Origin: Gammaproteobacteria bacterium | GTDB lineage: Bacteria > Pseudomonadota > Gammaproteobacteria > Pseudomonadales > JAUIET01 | NCBI GenBank assembly: GCA_030429735.1 | Contig: JAUIET010000013.1 | Span: 62,001-126,000 of the forward strand | DNA length: 64,000 bases | Reading direction: 5' to 3' | In this document: positions 29,922 to 38,094 of the stretch, piece after piece | Numbering within the stretch: the stretch's first letter is position 1 | Layout: each line of letters starts with the position of its first letter | Translations under genes and position numbers: made by a program | Notes under the pieces: generated by a model | The model's database searches: none | What the model was told of the DNA's origin: nothing | The model's input: the letters and a program-made list of their open reading frames with translations, nothing else

Positions 29922-30299
29922 TCAGTGCTCGCGCACGGCAATCGTATTGTCTGCGCTGGGCGCCTGCATCCCAAGCTCCGCGGCCGCTGTACTTTCAACA
30001 CGAATATGCGTGGAAAACGCGCCCTCTTCCACCAGCAACTGCCGCCATTCAAGTTGCAAACTGCCTACTTCACGCTGCAAGGTTTGTAATTCATGGAACA
30101 GTTGCCGTGATTGGTAGCTGCTGAACACGACGGCCAGTGCGCTGAGTACTACCATAACCAGTAGAAGTAGCTGCCCTGGTTGCGCAAGCTCGGCTAAAGT
30201 GGTTTTGAGTCTGCTATCGTTCATTTTTGAAGTTTGCTGCGCATTAGAAATTGAATGTGATTCCGGGTATTTGAACGCTTGGTCTTTTTTCACGATCAT
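29922..30299 (-). CDS. ftsL: Cell division protein FtsL
   Basis: A 125-residue bitopic protein: a cytoplasmic tail, one membrane helix (about 43-61 of the frame) and a leucine-zipper-like coiled coil (about 62-95). It forms the FtsQLB complex that activates FtsWI. The frame starts with an ATG overlapping the rsmH stop (ATGA); an internal ATG at 30224 (MNDSRLKTTL) would give a 100-residue protein closer to the usual length. The identification depends on topology and its invariant place between rsmH and ftsI. Confidence 0.88.
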   Translation of the reverse strand: MIVKKDQAFKYPESHSISNAQQTSKMNDSRLKTTLAELAQPGQLLLLVMVVLSALAVVFSSYQSRQLFHELQTLQREVGSLQLEWRQLLVEEGAFSTHIRVESTAAAELGMQAPSADNTIAVREH

Positions 30300-31255
30300 G
30301 CCGCCCGCTCTCTTACCCGCTCCGCAACGCGCATGATGGCACTGCGCGCTCTTCGATTGGATTGTGTTTCCTCGCCTGTACTACGAATTGCTTTCCCCAG
30401 CAAACGCAAAGCCGGCTTTTTAAGCTCGCTGTCGCGAAGTGGAATATGCCGTGGCGCCTGCGCTGTGTGCGACACACCGCGCATATGACGCTTGGTTATG
30501 CGGTCCTCCAGAGAATGAAAACTGATCACAACCAATCGCCCCTTGTTTTCCAGCAAGCGCTCGGCCAAATTGAGCATGCTCTCTAATTCGTCCAGCTCCT
30601 GATTCAAATGAATCCGAATAGCCTGAAAGCTGCGGGTCGCCGGATGCTTGTCTTTTTCCCAGCGAGGATGCGCCTGCTTGATCAGTTCGGCCAATTGCAC
30701 AGTGCGGGTAATTGCTTGCACACGCCTATGCTCTACAATTGCGGCGGCAATACGCCGGGCAAAGCGCTCTTCACCATAGGTTTTCAACACGCGGCACAAT
30801 TCAGTTTCATCAACTGTTGCCAGCCATTCGGCTGCGCTCGGACCACTAGTTGGGTCCATTCGCATATCCAGCGGTCCGTCATGCTGAAAACTAAAGCCAC
30901 GTTCGGGCGTATCAAGCTGCGGTGACGACACGCCCAGGTCCAGCAATATGCCCGCTACCTCGCCATCCAGTCCCAGGTCAGCCACTCCGAGGAATGACCC
31001 GGAATGCATACTGAAACGACTGTCTTGCGCAGCCAACTCAATGCCGGCTTTGACAGCTAGTGGGTCTTTGTCAAACCCGAGTAATCGCCCGGTGGCGGAC
31101 AATTGTTGCAAAATGCGCCGGGAATGGCCGCCCCTGCCAAAGGTGCCATCAACATAAATGCCCGACTCATTCCACAATACTGCGCGGCATGCCTCGTGCA
31201 GCAGCACCGTTTTATGCTCAGCAGAAAAATCGTCTGTCAATGCGCCGTTGTTCAT
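30296..31255 (-). CDS. rsmH: 16S rRNA (cytosine1402-N4)-methyltransferase
   Basis: RsmH (MraW) methylates C1402 in the ribosomal P site. The 319-residue protein has the SAM-binding DGTFGRGGHSR near residues 37-47, GFDKDPLAV, LLDLGVSSPQLD and FSFQHDGPLDMRMD, plus the catalytic-domain ending VISFHSLEDRITK. It lies 2 bp downstream of mraZ and overlaps ftsL by 4 bp. RsmI, whose substrate is the same nucleotide, is encoded nearby at 32482. Confidence 0.97.
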   Translation of the reverse strand: MNNGALTDDFSAEHKTVLLHEACRAVLWNESGIYVDGTFGRGGHSRRILQQLSATGRLLGFDKDPLAVKAGIELAAQDSRFSMHSGSFLGVADLGLDGEVAGILLDLGVSSPQLDTPERGFSFQHDGPLDMRMDPTSGPSAAEWLATVDETELCRVLKTYGEERFARRIAAAIVEHRRVQAITRTVQLAELIKQAHPRWEKDKHPATRSFQAIRIHLNQELDELESMLNLAERLLENKGRLVVISFHSLEDRITKRHMRGVSHTAQAPRHIPLRDSELKKPALRLLGKAIRSTGEETQSNRRARSAIMRVAERVRERAA

Positions 31256-31257
31256 GA

Positions 31258-31707
31258 CTAGTACGATATTCCGGATAGCGAACCGCGCGAAGCGGGGTTT
31301 CGCAGCAACGCCAATCGATTGCGCTCAGCCACTGCGTGTGCTTCTTCGCTCCACACTTCAATTTTCTTACCAACGCCACGTATAAACAGCTCTCTTTGCA
31401 ACTGAGCTGATTTTCGAAGGTACGGCGGCACCACCAGACGACCGTTGCCATCGGCCTCTACCTCTTGCGCATTGCCCATTAAAATCTGCCCAAACGCCTT
31501 CACCGTGTCATCGGTATTGGGTCGGCTTAGCAAATCGTTCAGCACGTCGTTCCAATAATCTTGCGTGTAAATAAGAAGGCAATCCTGCATGGGGTCAGAT
31601 GTGATGGTCAGCCCTTTGGCCTGATCGGACATTTTTTCACGCAGGGTTCCCGGGAGCGTAAACCGCCCCTTCGCGTCCATCGTTGCTTCGAACGAGCCCA
31701 AGAACAT
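31258..31707 (-). CDS. mraZ: Transcriptional regulator MraZ
   Basis: MraZ is an AbrB-fold DNA-binding protein that represses its own dcw operon by binding TGGGN repeats. The 149-residue protein has two swapped-hairpin repeats, each with the DxxGR pattern: MDAKGRFTLPGTLR (about 10-23) and EADGNGRLVVPPYLR (about 83-97). It is the first gene of the cluster, about 184 bp downstream of the predicted start site, and the repeats are visible in its leader. Confidence 0.96.
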   Translation of the reverse strand: MFLGSFEATMDAKGRFTLPGTLREKMSDQAKGLTITSDPMQDCLLIYTQDYWNDVLNDLLSRPNTDDTVKAFGQILMGNAQEVEADGNGRLVVPPYLRKSAQLQRELFIRGVGKKIEVWSEEAHAVAERNRLALLRNPASRGSLSGISY

Positions 31708-31856
31708 AGTTGCTGTAGAAACCTGTGTTATGTCGCTATTTATTGGTCAGACCTTGGTCTGGAAACAGTGTGGAGGAGCAACTGCTTAAGAATTGGTCAA
31801 ATCCGTCATCTTCGGCTGCCAAAAAGGAAAAACTCACCCAATGACAACCGCTTTAA

Positions 31857-31890
31857 TCCCAGAAAAACCACAAATAACCACAAATCCCCA
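31857..31890 (-). promoter_or_regulatory. MraZ operator (TGGGN-type repeats)
   Basis: On the minus strand four T-G-G repeats run TGGGG, TGGTT, TGGTT, TGGGA at 9-10 bp spacing, the arrangement described for MraZ binding in E. coli and Mycoplasma. Two repeats match TGGGN fully and two carry TGGTT. They begin at or just beyond the predicted transcription start, so bound MraZ would block initiation or early elongation. A further TGGGT lies at 31836-31840. Confidence 0.75.
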
Positions 31891-31897
31891 CGCGAGA

Positions 31898-31926
31898 ACT
31901 ATAAAAATTCACAGCTTGCCCGTCAA
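31898..31926 (-). promoter_or_regulatory. Sigma-70 promoter of the dcw cluster (Pmra)
   Basis: The minus strand has a -35 TTGACG and a -10 TATAGT separated by exactly 17 bp. The predicted start is near 31891, directly abutting the MraZ repeats. This is the strongest sigma-70 site I found in the window and suits an operon that must supply all division genes. Confidence 0.85.
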
Positions 31927-32073
31927 GCTGTTTTGCCTGTTGTTCGGAAATGAATGAGATATGGAGGAAATGTGCCGCCTGCGCGTCACGCCTTGAAGCG
32001 TGAGCAACTCGGAAATGACAACTCGATTCGCGGTTTTATTGAGGCAGGAGCCTATTTACAAAAATAAAAAAAA

Positions 32074-32431
32074 GAGTTGACCTATAAGCCGGGTTCTGTC
32101 GAGGACAGTCATTCATCTGGGACAAGTGTCACCACTTGCCTCAAGCAACCTACCCGAATCCCGCGCGGGCCGCGCGTAAGGATTCCTATTTGGTCTTGCT
32201 CCAGGTGGGGTTTACCATGCCACGTAGTGTTACCACACGCGCGGTGCGCTCTTACCGCACCATTTCACCCTTACCGAACCACTTGCGTGGTCTGGCGGTA
32301 TCTTTCTGCTGCACTGGCCGTAGGCTCACGCCTCCCAGGCGTTACCTGGCACCTTGCCCTTTGGAGCCCGGACTTTCCTCCTCATCACGCGAATTGAATC
32401 ACGCGACAAAGCGACTGCCCAGTCAACTCTC
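32074..32431 (-). ncRNA. rnpB: RNase P RNA (class A)
   Basis: This is the catalytic RNA that matures tRNA 5' ends. The complement contains the hallmark segments GAGGAAAGTCCGGGCTCC near the 5' end, GGTAAGGGTGAAA and GGTAAGAGCGCACCGCG in the middle, AGACCAAATAGG, and the 3' GACAGAACCCGGCTTAT. The ends are set by the P1 helix, GAGTTGACT at the 5' end pairing with AGGTCAACTC at the 3' end. The 3' end runs into a T-rich tract that with P1 can act as terminator. Length is about 357 nt, near the usual 350-400. Open reading frames across this region on the plus strand are spurious. Confidence 0.97.
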
Positions 32432-32437
32432 CGCGGC

Positions 32438-32466
32438 ACAGTACCTGCGATGCAGCCAACAAACAA
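32438..32466 (-). promoter_or_regulatory. Putative rnpB promoter
   Basis: TTGTTT (-35) and TACTGT (-10) with 17-bp spacing on the minus strand place the start within a few bases of the P1 helix of RNase P RNA at 32431. It lies in the 50-bp gap between rsmI and rnpB. Confidence 0.6.
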
Positions 32467-32481
32467 GTGCAATCTTCCAAC

Positions 32482-33378
32482 TCAGCTGTCGGCAAGAGTC
32501 AATGCCAGCGCATAAACCTCATTTTTTTTAACACCGCTAATATTGGCAGCCAGGCGAACCGCTTGCTTCAGGGGTAGCTCGTCCAGCAGCGTAAGGAGAA
32601 TACGCTGCAACTCGTCCTTACCGGGCTCGCGCCTGGCGCCCTCCAGTAACACAACCAATTCGCCGCGCTGCTGATTGCTGTCGGCGGCAACCCATTCGAC
32701 TAGGTCGCCAAGCAAGCCTTTTCGAACAGTCTCAAAACGTTTGGTGAGCTCTCTGGCGATCACTGCGGTGCGAGTGACACCCAGAACAGCCGCCATGTCC
32801 TGTAAGGAGCTCAGAATTCGGTGCGGCGCCTCGTAAAATATCAAGGTGTGCGGATAGACCGCGAAACTCTCAAGCCGCTTCTTGCGAGCACTGCTTTTGG
32901 CGGGCAAGAAGCCTGCAAACATGAACGAGTCCGTGGCTAATCCACTGACAGACAAAGCGGCTATCAAAGCACTGGCGCCAGGAACAGGCGATACAACGAG
33001 CTTTCTGTCTTGCACTTGTTGAATCAAACGAAAACCAGGATCAGAAATCAGCGGCGTGCCGGCATCGCTGATCAAAGCCACGTTATCTCCACCGAGCAGC
33101 ACATTAATCACTCTTTGCGCAGTTTTTTCTTCACTGTGCTCATGGTACGGTATGCAGTCGCAACGTATATCGTAATGGCTGAATAATCGCTGGCTGTGGC
33201 GGGTATCTTCAGCGGCAACCAGCGCAACAGATCGGAGAACATCCAGCGCTCGGGCACTGATATCGCCCAGGTTACCGATTGGCGTCGCAACAACATACAA
33301 GGTCCCTGGAACGCAGCCGGTGCCGTCGGCGTGCGATCCACTCACCGGTGATTCGGCATTGGAGTGATTAGAGGTCAT
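32482..33378 (-). CDS. rsmI: 16S rRNA (cytidine1402-2'-O)-methyltransferase
   Basis: RsmI adds the 2'-O-methyl group to C1402, complementing RsmH. The 298-residue protein has the tetrapyrrole-methylase-type SAM fold: LYVVATPIGNLGDIS (about 27-41), EDTRHSQRLFSHY, ALISDAGTPLISDPG and PGASALIAALSVSGL. It carries an N-terminal leader of about 25 residues beyond the usual start; no strong ribosome site is visible before the ATG at 33378. It is divergent from lpoA with only 5 bp between the start codons. Confidence 0.96.
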   Translation of the reverse strand: MTSNHSNAESPVSGSHADGTGCVPGTLYVVATPIGNLGDISARALDVLRSVALVAAEDTRHSQRLFSHYDIRCDCIPYHEHSEEKTAQRVINVLLGGDNVALISDAGTPLISDPGFRLIQQVQDRKLVVSPVPGASALIAALSVSGLATDSFMFAGFLPAKSSARKKRLESFAVYPHTLIFYEAPHRILSSLQDMAAVLGVTRTAVIARELTKRFETVRKGLLGDLVEWVAADSNQQRGELVVLLEGARREPGKDELQRILLTLLDELPLKQAVRLAANISGVKKNEVYALALTLADS

Positions 33379-33383
33379 ATAGG

Positions 33384-35315
33384 ATGATTCGGAATAAGTT
33401 CGTTCTTGTAACGATTGCGTTTGCCACGCTGCTAAGCGCCTGTTCAGGTCTGCAAGACTCGGGAGTGTACAACAAGCCTGACTCGACTGCTGAACCGATC
33501 AGTATTGAGCAACAAATCACAGGTTTATTACAACGGGCAGAGCAGCAAAAGGAACCGGACGCCAGCATATCCACAATGAAGGCTGTTGATCTGCTGTTAG
33601 AAAATTCACAGTTTGTGCGGGCAAAGACCGTGTTTGCGCGGGTCAAGCCGGATGCGTTGACTTTGAGTTCGGCAACCGAGTATCGCATTCTGTCAGCCGC
33701 CATTGCCAAGCAAGACAACGACGCAACAGCCGTACTGAAGACACTGGAGCCCATAACAGGGGCCAACAACCCATTGGCCGTCACCAGCAGTCAACGAGCG
33801 GACATCGGTCTGCTAAAAGCTTGGGCGTATTTGCAACAGCGGCAAACTCTGGAAAGTGCCCGGCAGCGGATCGCCATTGATTCGTTGCTTGAAGACGAAC
33901 TCGACGTAACGGAAAATCGCGAAGCAATCTGGCTTGTGTTGAATTCCCTGAGCGAACAGCAACAACACACCGCGCTTGCTGACCCGGACAGTGATTTGCA
34001 GGGCTGGATGAGCCTGGTCAACCTGTATCAGGCCAATCGGGGCGACGTATTCGAAATGCGTCGCCAACTCGCTCGCTGGCAAACCCAGTGGCGCGACCAT
34101 CCGGCCGCAAATACTTTGCCCACGGAATTGGCCGGAGCGATGGCGCTTGATGAGGACATCCCAAAACGGCTTACCCTGATGCTGCCAACCAGTGGCAAAC
34201 TCGCCAGCGCCGGGGCCGCCGTTAGAGACGGTTTTCTCGCGGCATACTATAACAGCCATCAAGCCGGTGGGCTTATGCAACTGAGCCTGATCGACACCAA
34301 TGCCTACCAAAGCTTTAGCGAAGCCTACGCAGCAGCGCTGCAGCAACAACCAGACATGATCGTAGGCCCTTTGCGAAAACCGGAGATCGCCGCCTTACAA
34401 CACCTCGTCACCGCGGATGGCCCACGAATACTTGCTCTTAATTACGCGGAACAACGCAATACCAAACAACCCAACGCAGAAGAAAATGACATGCAAACGC
34501 AGGCGCAAGCTACGGCTAACTTTTTTCAGTTTGGCCTGGCCGCTGGCGATGAGGCAAACCAGATAGCCAGCATGCTTCTAAGCGAGCGCCCAAAACGTGC
34601 ATTGCTCATTCGACCGACCGGTGCCTGGGGCGAGCGCGTGGCTAACGCGTTTAAAGAACCGTGGCTGGAAAATGGCTCGATTGTGCTCGACGAAGTCAGC
34701 TATAGCAAGGGCGACAATCTGTCAAAGCTACTCAAGCAGGCTTTGCTGGTTGACCAAAGCGAGCTCAGAAAAAACAAAGCGCAGGCGCTGCTTGAAGAAA
34801 AACTGGAGTTCATACCGCGCCGGCGCAAAGACATCGATTTGTTCTTTATGATTGCCCAGCCGGAGCAGGCTCGCTCCCTTAAGCCGATACTCGCATTTCA
34901 CTACGCAGGTGACGTGCCAGTGTATTCAACGTCGCAGGTGTTTGCCGGTTTGGTTCGAAGACACCGCGACCGCGACCTGAACGGCATAATATTTACGGAA
35001 ACCCCCTGGTTACTTGGCCATCACAGCGATTTGCGACAACGCATCAATGAACTGCTGCCTACCAAAAGCTCATACGCTCGAATGCAGGCTTTTGGCGTTG
35101 ATGCTTTCGATCTGGCGATTCGGCTTGGCTTTCTGTCCCGCACTCCTAACAGCGCTTATTCCGGCGCAACAGGTCGACTGTCGCTGGGCGAAGATATGCG
35201 AATTCGCAGGGAAATGGATATAGCGCAGTTCGTGGCCGGCAAACCAAGACGAATAGAATACCTACCCAATGAAAGCGGCGGCTTGAGCGAGGCCCGAGGT
35301 GACACAGGGCTGTAA
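33384..35315 (+). CDS. lpoA: Penicillin-binding-protein activator LpoA (LppC-family lipoprotein)
   Basis: LpoA is an outer-membrane lipoprotein that stimulates PBP1A from the periplasm. The 643-residue protein starts with a lipoprotein signal peptide ending LLSAC, with the lipidated Cys near residue 20. A TPR-like helical N-terminal domain (about 40-245) is followed by a periplasmic-binding-protein-like C-terminal domain (about 255-620) beginning LTLMLPTSGKLASAG. GAGG-like bases for translation start lie inside the rsmI start region. The order lpoA-yraN-diaA-dolP is conserved in gammaproteobacteria. Confidence 0.92.
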   Translation: MIRNKFVLVTIAFATLLSACSGLQDSGVYNKPDSTAEPISIEQQITGLLQRAEQQKEPDASISTMKAVDLLLENSQFVRAKTVFARVKPDALTLSSATEYRILSAAIAKQDNDATAVLKTLEPITGANNPLAVTSSQRADIGLLKAWAYLQQRQTLESARQRIAIDSLLEDELDVTENREAIWLVLNSLSEQQQHTALADPDSDLQGWMSLVNLYQANRGDVFEMRRQLARWQTQWRDHPAANTLPTELAGAMALDEDIPKRLTLMLPTSGKLASAGAAVRDGFLAAYYNSHQAGGLMQLSLIDTNAYQSFSEAYAAALQQQPDMIVGPLRKPEIAALQHLVTADGPRILALNYAEQRNTKQPNAEENDMQTQAQATANFFQFGLAAGDEANQIASMLLSERPKRALLIRPTGAWGERVANAFKEPWLENGSIVLDEVSYSKGDNLSKLLKQALLVDQSELRKNKAQALLEEKLEFIPRRRKDIDLFFMIAQPEQARSLKPILAFHYAGDVPVYSTSQVFAGLVRRHRDRDLNGIIFTETPWLLGHHSDLRQRINELLPTKSSYARMQAFGVDAFDLAIRLGFLSRTPNSAYSGATGRLSLGEDMRIRREMDIAQFVAGKPRRIEYLPNESGGLSEARGDTGL

Positions 35316-35670
35316 CACTCGCGTAAGCGGCGACAACGCCGAGCAGGCGGCACTGGACTATCTTCAGAGCCATGGTCTGCAACGCGTCGAGCAAAACTTT
35401 CGTTGCAAGCTCGGTGAGCTCGATCTGATTATGCAAGATAAACAATGCATGGTGTTCGTTGAGGTCAGATATCGTACCAGCGATCGCTATGGAACCTCGC
35501 TGGCCACAGTTACCCCAGCCAAGCAGAACAAGCTGCGTAAAACAGCCCTTTTCTATTTAAAAGCCCGCAAGCTCACCGAGGCCGCAATTCGTTTCGATGT
35601 GGTAGGCATGAAACCTGGCGAGCGGAGCGCGTCCACCTACCAATTTCGCTGGATAAAAAATGCGTTTTAA
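35299..35670 (+). CDS. yraN: UPF0102 family YraN protein
   Basis: A 123-residue protein with a Holliday-junction-resolvase/restriction-endonuclease fold. The family signature GELDLIMQDK...MVFVEVRYR (about residues 37-57) supplies the acidic residues and Lys/Arg typical of this nuclease core. The function is not established. The start is GTG (35299) within the 3' end of lpoA, overlapping by 17 bp. In this conserved neighbourhood it lies between LpoA and DiaA. Confidence 0.92.
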   Translation: MTQGCNTRVSGDNAEQAALDYLQSHGLQRVEQNFRCKLGELDLIMQDKQCMVFVEVRYRTSDRYGTSLATVTPAKQNKLRKTALFYLKARKLTEAAIRFDVVGMKPGERSASTYQFRWIKNAF

Positions 35671-35717
35671 ATCTCCCCGTCCGACGATATCAGCCAATGG
35701 GCATTCAGGGCCAGACA

Positions 35718-36320
35718 ATGACCGATATTAATCGATTGAGAGCCACGCTGGCGGCGAATGCAGAAATGACTCTGGGTAATCTAGACTCAGTCTTGCTGGA
35801 AGTTGAGCTTGCCGCTCAAGCCATCACCCAAAGCTTTCTGAGCGATGGCAAGCTCATCTGCTGCGGCTCTTCCGCCACAGCGTCAATCAGCGAATATTGC
35901 GCAGCTATTTTTGCGCACAGGTTGCAGCGCGAACGGCCCGGCCTACCAACAATGGCATTGTCTGGCGCCAGTATTGTCGGCCAGTCGGTGGCTCACAGCG
36001 TATCCCAGCATGAGGTTCATGCGCGCCAGATCCGCTCTTTGGGAAACAAAAATGATTGCTTGCTTATCTATGGCCCCGGCGGAGACAGCCCTGCCAGTGT
36101 AAGAGCCGTCAGCGCGGGTCATGATAGGGAAATTCAGGTAATTGCAATCACAGGCAACAATGACACCGATTTGTCAGCACTGCTAACGCCTGATGACATC
36201 GAGATTAAGGTCCAAACTAACAGTCTGGCTCGCCTTGCCGAAGCAGAGCTTCTGCTCACGCATTGCCTGTGCGAGTCCGTCGAATATCATCTGTTCGCGC
36301 TTGAGCAGGAGCCCACATGA
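35718..36320 (+). CDS. diaA: DnaA initiator-associating SIS protein DiaA
   Basis: A single SIS domain protein of about 200 residues, the phosphosugar-isomerase fold that DiaA uses to bind DnaA and time replication initiation. Features are GKLICCGSSATASISEYCAAIF in which the glycine/serine loop is visible, NDCLLIYGPGGDSPASVRAV and LLLTHCLCESVE near the end. I chose the ATG at 35718, which has AGGG seven bases upstream; 35697 is possible. GmhA is a related family, but the gene order favours DiaA. It overlaps dolP by 4 bp (ATGA). Confidence 0.86.
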   Translation: MTDINRLRATLAANAEMTLGNLDSVLLEVELAAQAITQSFLSDGKLICCGSSATASISEYCAAIFAHRLQRERPGLPTMALSGASIVGQSVAHSVSQHEVHARQIRSLGNKNDCLLIYGPGGDSPASVRAVSAGHDREIQVIAITGNNDTDLSALLTPDDIEIKVQTNSLARLAEAELLLTHCLCESVEYHLFALEQEPT

Positions 36321-36928
36321 GCACTTTTTTTCAAACGGTTTTCAACCGTAAACGAAATGCATTTTCCCAAACAATAACGGCTTTAACCGTCATTTGCGTA
36401 TTGAGTGCATGCAGCTCGCTCATTTCTGCAACACGCTCCGGGCCCATTCAGGAAGACTACGGCAAACGCAGTTTTGGCAGTTTTATCGACGACGGTTTGA
36501 TTGAAACAAAAGCCAGGGTGAATCTAAAAAAGGCCCACGAGCAACTTAAGCAAGCCCACCTTGGGGTTACCAGTTATAACGGTGTGGTGTTGCTGGCAGG
36601 ACAGGTACCCAGCATTGAAATGCGTGATTTGGCTGGCTCCGTGGTTGGCAAAGTACGCAATGTGAAACGCGTTCACAACGAGCTGGCCGTTGCCGGACCA
36701 ATCTCACTGCCGGCACGCTCCAACGACTCCTGGCTTACTACCAAAGTCAAAAGCAAGTTACTGGCGTCGCGCGCCGTGAAAGGCCGAAGAATAAAAGTAG
36801 TGACAGAAAACGGGGTGGTTCACCTGATGGGTCTGGTCACCCGTGCGGAGGCCGACGAGGTGGTTAACGTCGTCAAAGGAACCTTCGGTGTACAAAAAAT
36901 AGTTCGGATTTTCGAATACATCGACTGA
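36317..36928 (+). CDS. dolP: Outer-membrane lipoprotein with two BON domains (DolP/YraP)
   Basis: DolP preserves outer-membrane integrity and binds anionic phospholipids at the division site. The 203-residue protein has a signal peptide with lipobox LSAC (Cys near residue 32) and two BON domains (about 60-120 and 130-200), each with the hydrophobic VTSYNGVVLLAGQV or VVTENGVVHLMGLV strand pair. The signal peptide has an unusually long basic N-terminal region of about 17 residues. It converges on sspB, 35 bp apart. Confidence 0.9.
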   Translation: MSTFFQTVFNRKRNAFSQTITALTVICVLSACSSLISATRSGPIQEDYGKRSFGSFIDDGLIETKARVNLKKAHEQLKQAHLGVTSYNGVVLLAGQVPSIEMRDLAGSVVGKVRNVKRVHNELAVAGPISLPARSNDSWLTTKVKSKLLASRAVKGRRIKVVTENGVVHLMGLVTRAEADEVVNVVKGTFGVQKIVRIFEYID

Positions 36929-36963
36929 TATCAGCCGATGTCCATAAACCCGCTAAGATCAGC

Positions 36964-37362
36964 TTATTTAACCAAACGCAAGTGAGATCTGCGCTGCACG
37001 ACTTTATCGTCCAGCCTCTCGCGCTTAGGTGGTGGCTCACTGGCCGGTTGCTCGTGGTCGAACAACATGCCTTGCCCGTTCTCGCGTGCGTAAATGCCCA
37101 AGGCTGCAGAGATTGGCACCATTACATCGGTTGCCACGCCTGAGAACCGCGCGTTGAAGCACATGCGCTCATTATTGATATCAAGATCAACAACGGCAGT
37201 CGGCGCAATATTGAGTACTATTTGACCGTCCTTAACGTACTGCTGAGGCACGTCCACGTCCTGAAAGTTGGCGTCTACCAACACATACGGCGTGCATTTA
37301 TTGTCTAAAATCCACTCGTATAAGGCTCTGATCAGGTAGGGACGGCTGGATGTCATTGCCAT
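36964..37362 (-). CDS. sspB: ClpXP adaptor SspB
   Basis: SspB delivers ssrA-tagged proteins to ClpXP. The 132-residue protein has the substrate-binding domain (about 3-105) with RPYLIRALYEWILDNKCTPYVLVD and the core NERMCFNARFSG. The C-terminal tail has a hydrophilic linker ending in LRLVK, resembling the ClpX-binding XB motif. It lies 43 bp after sspA, the usual pair in beta- and gammaproteobacteria. Confidence 0.94.
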   Translation of the reverse strand: MAMTSSRPYLIRALYEWILDNKCTPYVLVDANFQDVDVPQQYVKDGQIVLNIAPTAVVDLDINNERMCFNARFSGVATDVMVPISAALGIYARENGQGMLFDHEQPASEPPPKRERLDDKVVQRRSHLRLVK

Positions 37363-37405
37363 TAATGGCTCCCGCTTCTAATTCTGTACAACATGTCCCA
37401 TTGTA

Positions 37406-38038
37406 TCAGCTTGCGTCGCGCATTTCCCTCTCACGCTCTGAAAGGCTGGCCTGAAATGACTCACGCTCAAACAGGCTTTTCATGTACTGTTTAAGCGGTT
37501 TTGTCTGGCGAGTTTCAGGAATACTGATTTTTAGCCTGTTTAAACGCCATAAAATGGGCGCCATGCAACAATCGATCAGAGTAAATTCGTCACTCATGAA
37601 GAAAGGCTTCTCTCCAAAAATCGGACCAATGGCAATCAAACCTTCACGTAATTCCTTTCTGGCGTCGTCTGCACCCGGACCATTTGACTCGATTTCATCA
37701 ACCAGACGACTCCAGTCGCGCTCGATTCGATAGATCAATTGCCGACTTTCACCACGCGCAACCGGGTAAACCGGCAGCAAGGGGGGATGCGGAAAACGTT
37801 CGTCCAGGTATTCCATCATCACATTCGGTTCATACAACACCAGTTCACGGTCGACCAATGTCGGCAGGGTGTTGTAGGGGTTTAACGCAGCTATGTCTTC
37901 AGGAAGCTCACTGTTGGTCAGGTCGATAACATCCACCGTTACACCCTTTTCGGCCAGCACAATGCGGACTCGATGGCTGTAGTGGCTCACGGCATCCGAG
38001 AAGAAGGTCATTGACGACCGCTTCGCGAGGATACCCAT
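37406..38038 (-). CDS. sspA: Stringent starvation protein SspA
   Basis: SspA is a glutathione-S-transferase-fold protein that binds RNA polymerase and adjusts transcription in stationary phase. The start at 38038 gives MGILAKRSSMTFFSD, matching the family; the longer frame to 38071 has no support. The 210-residue protein contains SHYSHRVRIVLAEKGV, NTLPTLVDRELVLYE, the surface motif MEYLDERFPHPPLLPVYP and the conserved end REMRDAS. It follows the cytochrome bc1 operon by 57 bp. Confidence 0.95.
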   Translation of the reverse strand: MGILAKRSSMTFFSDAVSHYSHRVRIVLAEKGVTVDVIDLTNSELPEDIAALNPYNTLPTLVDRELVLYEPNVMMEYLDERFPHPPLLPVYPVARGESRQLIYRIERDWSRLVDEIESNGPGADDARKELREGLIAIGPIFGEKPFFMSDEFTLIDCCMAPILWRLNRLKISIPETRQTKPLKQYMKSLFERESFQASLSEREREMRDAS

Positions 38039-38094
38039 GCTCACCTCATGTTCGCCTTTATCGCTTATCATCTTTGAGGGATCTCTCTCGCTTG

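Larger units (their letters stand above)
31708..32073. other. Intergenic leader region mraZ / rnpB
   Basis: This 366-bp gap contains the dcw promoter (31898-31926), the MraZ operator (31857-31890) and a long mraZ leader of about 180 nt. The part from 31927 to 32073 holds a CACGC/GCGTG hairpin at 31987-32002 with no T-run and the T-rich 3' flank of rnpB. I see no protein-coding gene in it. Confidence 0.6.

Noticed and set aside
32077-32531. Open reading frames of 106 and 131 codons on the plus strand
   Set aside because: They lie antisense across RNase P RNA and their sequences reflect its conserved structure, not protein.
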